A stretch of 64,000 nucleotides of DNA from Salvator merianae. Lineage: Eukaryota; Chordata; Lepidosauria; Squamata; Teiidae. The stretch spans positions 145,144,517-145,208,516 of the forward strand of contig QVOM02000034.1 in assembly GCA_003586115.2 (NCBI GenBank), given 5' to 3'. The notes beneath the pieces are model-generated. The model ran no database searches, was not told where the DNA came from, and saw nothing but the letters and a program-made list of their open reading frames with translations. Position numbers and translations under genes: made by a program. Of the stretch, positions 59,056 through 64,000 are shown piece after piece (within the stretch, counting starts at the first letter, position 1; the number at the start of each line of letters is the position of its first letter).

Positions 59056-59492
59056 GGGGCCTGTTCGCACTTTGTACTAGTGAGTATCTGAGACACTTGC
59101 TAACAAAGTGCTTCTGCACTCTGCAAAGGCCCTCATGACTGGGAGCAGCATAGCACTGCCCTTGATCATGACTAACTGTGGAGCACAAATTAGTGCTCCA
59201 CAGATTTACCGGGAGCTGATAGTCAGCTCCCGGTAAAGTGCATTCACACTCATTTCCAGGATCAAATGTATGGCTGTGCTGCACCACACCCCACTTGGTG
59301 CCTGTTCCTGCATGATCATGCCTGTGTGCACCTGCGTGCTATACAGCATTGCTGGTCACCGTGATAGTGGCTGGACGCTTCTTGGCTGTTGTCATGGTAA
59401 GGACTGAGTGAGGCAGTGCTGGCAGTCTGCTCATATTGGAGAATAGGGCCATGCAGTGTGGATGGTGTAAGTGTAAAAACACCCATACTTTT
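59056..59492. repeat. Family Y repeat with tandem perfect hairpins
   Basis: Left end GGGGCCTGTTCGCACTTTG and right end GTAAGTGTAAAAACACCC are diverged inverted relatives. Two perfect hairpins stand side by side: 59176-59186 with 59193-59203 (11 bp, loop 6) and 59205-59219 with 59223-59237 (15 bp, loop 3). Other landmarks are CTTCTGCACTCTGCAAAGGC and GACTGGGAGCAGC. Non-coding. Confidence 0.6.
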
Positions 59493-61649
59493 AGTTCACT
59501 TCCCAAAAGTAAAGTGGGAACATCCTAAGAAATATCTATTTCTTCATAAGTCATGTGGTTTCATGAAAATGCTCATTTAAAGCAGCATACCCAAGTAACA
59601 GAAGAAATGGGACTGGGAAATGATTACAATAGATTTGTGCCAAACTGGTTCGTTTTTGAACTTGTTTGGTTCAAACCAGGTGGATCAACCAGTTTGAATT
59701 TGAACTAAACACCATGCCTGTTTGAGGGGCCAGATTAAAAGCTGAACCTAACCAAAGTGTGTTTGTTCAAAATAGTCAAACCACCTGGTTCAAGTTTGTA
59801 TTTTTTTGGCTCTTTTTACAAGAATTTTTAATGTATTTTTTCCCTTCATTTGGAGGCTAGGAATAGGATTGAACCAGCTCAAACAGGATCAAATTTGAAT
59901 CAAATAGCCTGCCAGTTCAAAGGGAAAGTTTGAATTAGACCCAAACCATGGGGAGTTCACTTTGATTTGAACCCAACAGCAAAAGTTAAGTTTGTGCATA
60001 TCTCCAGATCGTCTCCAAAAATGCATGTAATCGGTTCACAGGCCAACTTCAGTTCCCACTGGCCCGACATGATCTTGCCTTTCCATAGCTTTTGTGGACT
60101 AAATTGGTGAAATCCGGACTACTTTGCGTTCAGATTTAATGAGTTCTCAAGCCGTTCCAGATCGCTAGCCCGCTTTACTTTGTGATGTGAGAACTGGGAA
60201 GGAGACTATTTGGGAGGGAGTGTACTTTTTTGGGGAAGTGCGGAGGGAGGGATCCCCATTACATGCTGTCCAATTACAGACTTCGGGGGTGGTCAGGGAG
60301 CATAGTAGTTCCTTCTGCTTCCATTATCCCCCCCTTCTCCCACTGCCAGGAGAAAAGAAAAACATGCTCCATTTTACTTTGCTAAACTGCAGTCCTTTCT
60401 CTTCCTTTATCCCCCATTCGACACTGCCAGGAAGAAATTAAAGGCTTCCTCCACTTCCGTCTGCTGATTAAATAAAAAACAGACTGCTCTTGTTTGGGGG
60501 TGCAGTCCTCTTGCCCCAACAAAGAACCCACTCAGTTATCAGTTTTGCTGTCGGCAGCATACTGACACATACCGCTGTGGATGTCTCAGGGGGACGTGAG
60601 ACAGAGTTCTAGTTGCTGGTCATTAACTACACTATCATGATAATCGAGACCTCACAGACATTTACCCACTGCATTTCCCCCTCTTCAAAGACCTCTCCCT
60701 GCTTTTGCACTACTCTTAAATCGCTCCATTGTGCAAAAGTGCAATTGCAATGGAGCCAAAATCGTCACTTGCCCTTTAAGAAGCTTAATTGTGCAGTACA
60801 TCTGGTATTAAAGTTCTGCTTGTATAGATACAGACAGGCAGGGGAGAAGGAACAAATGGTGAATGACTAGTGATTCCACTAGTGAATCCATGTTCTGAGG
60901 CAGCAGCGGGGACATATGGAGGGCAGAGTTTGACTTGCCCACTCCTGTGAAGTCAAGATTTGAACATTGGGACTGCAGCCAATCACTGACTGCACAGGGA
61001 GAGGAATCTGATGAGGGTTGGAGGCAGAAAAGGTACTGTTTCTCTGTGCCCTAAGAGATTAAAAATGAAACTGAATATACTGCTTTTAAAAAGTGACACA
61101 AAAAATCTGAAAGCAACATCTGGGGGAGAAAATAAAAACCTGTAAGAAGCAAAATTGCACAGGTTTTCTGTTCCTAATGCAGAGACGACTTCACTTTAAG
61201 AAACCTTTGCCAGAAAGAAACCTGCAACAGTCCATATGCAGAAAAGTTCTGGGAATTGCTTATGGCATACATTATGCATACATTAAGTTATCTGCCCTCT
61301 GCCAAGCTCTTAGATTGTCTTCATCAGTAATATGAGCATATGCTTTGTATTTGCTCAAAAAGCAAACAAAAACACTGGAGGTTTGAAGCAGAGAACTGGT
61401 AATTGGAGAATAGTAGCTAATGCTTTCCTTGCCAGTTATATTTACTGGCTGTAAATCCCAACCCTTGCTATTCTTCTCCAAAGGGAAAAGAGGTGTTTCC
61501 ATCAATGGCTGAGATAAACAACAGTCAGCAAGGAAAGGACTATACACTATACCCTCTTCATCTTTTCCCCATTCCCCAGTGCAGTTTACTATAACTGGGT
61601 GTTTTGTTGTAAATAGTTATAAGCATTAACACAGAATTCTGTGTAACCT
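59493..61649. other. No recognised gene; possible foldback remnant
   Basis: At 59630-60003 the sequence between TAGATTTGTGCCAAACTGG and AAGTTTGTGCATATCT contains repeated GTTTGAAT/ATTCAAAC-type motifs and could be an eroded foldback element, but no target duplication supports it. 60160-60480 is a purine/pyrimidine-mixed tract with no domain. Nothing else recognised. Confidence 0.4.
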
Positions 61650-62868
61650 GAAACTATAAAACTATTAGTACCTCAGATGCAAATTCTTTTTAATGATATA
61701 TTAAATAGTAGAATAAAACCAGATTCTTGGAATAAGATAGAAATAATTACAATATTAAAAGCTCAAAAAAATCCAGTAGACCCTGGCTCTTATCGACCAA
61801 TTAGTTTGTCAAACCAGGATTATAAAATATTTACCAAGGTTTTGACTAAAAGATTAGAGGAAATTATTTCAAAAATAATAAAGGAGGATCAATATGGGTT
61901 CATTAAGAATAGATATATTGGTGACCCTATAAGAAATTTAATTAATGTCATTTATCATGCTAAAAAAACATTAAAAAAAAGTAGGAATTTTGAAATTAAA
62001 CGTGATGAAGGCATTTGACTCGGTGAATCATCCATATTTATATAATGTATGTCAAAAGTTCGATATGGGTGATAAATTTTGCGAAGTAATTAAACATTTA
62101 TATGAGGGATCCAGCGCATATTTTGAAATAAATGGAATTAGTTCGAGGCAGTTAAGAATACTTAATGGGACAAAGCAGGGGTGTCCCCTTCTCCTCTATT
62201 ATTTGCTTTGGCAATACAACCATTGGCCAATGAAATTAGACAGGATAATAGGTGGCAGGGATATGAGGTTAAAGGGGAAGAAGTTAAAATAAATTTATTT
62301 GCAGATGATGCAGTGATAATCACCCAAACACCTAGGGAAATGGTAGTAGCAATGAGAGGTATTTTAGAAAAGTTTACTCAAATGTCAGGATTAAAAGTAA
62401 ATATAACTAAATCAGAGATAATGTTTTTTAATACCCCACCTCAGGAGCAGATTGAAGTAAGAAGATTAACTGGATTAAAATTAGGAGTTAAAAAGATGAA
62501 GTATTTAGGGATAATTCTTACAACAAATAATAATAAATTATTTTATGAAAATTATAGACAGGTATGGAAGAAAGTTAATGAACAGTTGAAAAATTAAAAA
62601 AAAAAAACTAAGGTAAAGTCCATACTATCTAGAATAAGAGTGGTGAAAATGTTTATTATCCCAAGGATTTTGTATTTATTTCAAGTATTACCTGAAAAAG
62701 TAAGTATTAGGACATTGAAACAATGGGATAGTAAGATAAATAATTGGATTTTTAATACAAAACGGCCAAGACTGAGGAAAATGGTATTAAATATGGGAAT
62801 TCAGGAGGGAGGATGGTCTATTCCCACCCTGGAGAAATATTATGTGGCTTTTCAAATAAAAAAAATTG
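61650..62868 (+). pseudogene. L1 LINE ORF2, reverse transcriptase region
   Basis: Homology begins abruptly near 61650 (LLVPQMQILFNDIL), so the element is 5'-truncated here. Reverse transcriptase blocks appear in order: GSYRPISLSNQDYKI (about 61785), QYGFIKNRY, MKAFDSVNHP with the first catalytic Asp (62005-62034), GTKQGCPL (62170-62193), LFADDAVI with the catalytic DD (62295-62318), and SGLKVNITKSEI. The phenylalanine in FADD is normal for L1. There is one frameshift just before KAFDSV, a second after GCP (around 62190-62200), and an in-frame stop at 62595-62597 in a poly(A) stretch. The order of blocks shows this was an L1-clade element; it cannot make an enzyme. Confidence 0.95.
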
Positions 62869-64000
62869 GTAGAGTTAGAAATTAAAACGGAAGAAAAATG
62901 GGTGAAAATAGAGAAAAAGATACATAATTTAGAGAATAGTAGTTTAATGTGGGGTAAAATGCCAGAGAGAAAATATAGAGGGTTATAAGGACCATTGAAA
63001 CAAGTTATGGAAATTTGGAGAACCCACCAACAGAAGCTAGCACCACAAATATCAAAATATACAACTATTGAATATATAAATAAGGAACAAGAGGTGATGG
63101 AAGAAAGACTATTATATCAATTAAAGGAAAATGGGTTTAAATATTTAAAGGATCTATATAATATTAGAGGAGAATGGAGGGAACAGGAAATAAAACAGGT
63201 GCTGGGGAGAAGATGGCTAACTTATAATTCCTTGAGAAACTGGTTGGTAACTAATAACATACATTTATTGATCTACAGACCATTGACGGAGATAGAGGAA
63301 ATATTGGAAGAATGTTTGAAGGGGTCAAAAGGTATAGGGAGTAAAATATATGGCTTATTAACAAATCAAAAGAATGAAAGAATGGAAAGCATGTTTCAAA
63401 TATGGCAGACAGATATTAATATTACGAGGGAAAATGTTGGGCAAAAAATGAAGAAAATTAAAGAATTAAAGAATAATAGGGTACAAGAGATGATCCCGGA
63501 AATATTTTATAGATGGTATAGGACACCAGCACAATTAGCACATATGATACCCACGATGTCACCGCAATGCTGGCATGGGTGTGGTCATAGAGGTACATAT
63601 TTCCACCTTTGGTGGGAATGTGATATTATAAAAGTGTTTTGGATAGTTATTCAGAATGAAATTAATGATATTTTAAATTTAAATTTGAATTTATCACCTG
63701 AACTAGTTTTTTTTGAAGTGACATCAGGGAGTATAAGTGAGGAAAAACAGTATTTATTTGCTCAAATGATATTGGCAGCGCAATCGACAATTGTACTGGG
63801 ATGGAGGGAAAGTACTAAATGGACATTAAGTAACTGGTATAGGTACCTAATGGAACAATATAGATTCGATAAAATGCGGGAAATGAGATTTAAAAGTCAA
63901 GGTTTGAAATTGCTTCTTAAAACAGAGGAAAAATGGAAAGATTTATTGTATTTTTCCATGAGACCCCAAGCACCAGAAGATTTAAGAGAAGAAACAATAA
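62869..64000 (+). pseudogene. L1 LINE ORF2, C-terminal domain
   Basis: After a frameshift near 62866 the ORF continues as VELEIKTEEKWVKIEKKIHN, with one stop at 62986-62988. It then stays open for 337 codons to the window edge. It contains the L1 C-terminal cysteine/histidine motif CWHGCGHRGTYFHLWWEC (63568-63621), of the C-x3-C...H...C type, preceded by FYRWYRTPAQLAHM and followed by a lysine- and tryptophan-rich region. The coding strand is strongly A-rich, as usual for L1. The natural end, 3' UTR and tail lie beyond the window. Confidence 0.93.

Noticed and set aside
59630..60003. Another foldback hAT element between TAGATTTGTGCC and GTGCATATCT.
   Set aside because: Flanking octamers (GATTACAA and the sequence after the right end) do not match, and the ends are poorly related to the supported elements.

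Overview
This is a gene-poor, transposon-rich stretch of vertebrate nuclear DNA, most likely from a squamate reptile (lizard, gecko or snake). I infer this from the repeat mixture: L1, an L2-type LINE, CR1, an RTE/BovB fragment, tRNA-derived SINEs with L2-like tails, and many small non-autonomous hAT elements. Background DNA is AT-rich and poor in CpG. I found no intact host protein-coding gene, no structural RNA gene, no operon-like organisation and no CRISPR array. Nearly all short open frames are chance frames or lie inside repeats.

Layout: 1-710 holds a coding-like but broken minus-strand segment that I could not identify. 3-12 kb has two foldback hAT elements nested in older repeats, a tRNA-derived SINE and a complete solo LTR (8976-9611, 5-bp target-site duplication). 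17-31 kb has diverged terminal-inverted-repeat (TIR) elements, a small hAT copy (18859-19102), a BovB fragment (21156-21368) and an L2-type LINE 3' half (27905-28985, minus). 31-33 kb has two sibling foldback hAT elements (31112-31917, 32240-33061) built from alternately inverted GC-rich modules. 34-45 kb has more diverged TIR repeats, a CR1 3' end and an (ATT)22 microsatellite. 45.7-46.8 kb and 57.5-58.8 kb hold two sibling foldback hAT elements in opposite orientation; one carries an exact 47-bp x 5 tandem array. 51.3-51.8 kb holds a very GC-rich hAT element. 61.65-64 kb is the reverse transcriptase and C-terminal part of a decayed L1 ORF2 that runs out of the window.

The best supported result is a set of non-autonomous elements whose borders are fixed by 8-bp target-site duplications, the hallmark of hAT transposition. 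Seven duplications are exact (GTCCAGAC, ATAAGCAC, ATTGAGAC, CCTCTGAG, CCTTAAGA, TATGGCTT, GTTTAAGC) and two match at 7 of 8 bases. A second theme is the abundance of perfect or near-perfect short palindromes inside these and other repeats. No transposase was seen, so any mobilising enzyme would be encoded elsewhere. Family letters (F1, F2, X, Y, Q, P) are labels made up for this report; none was checked against a repeat database.
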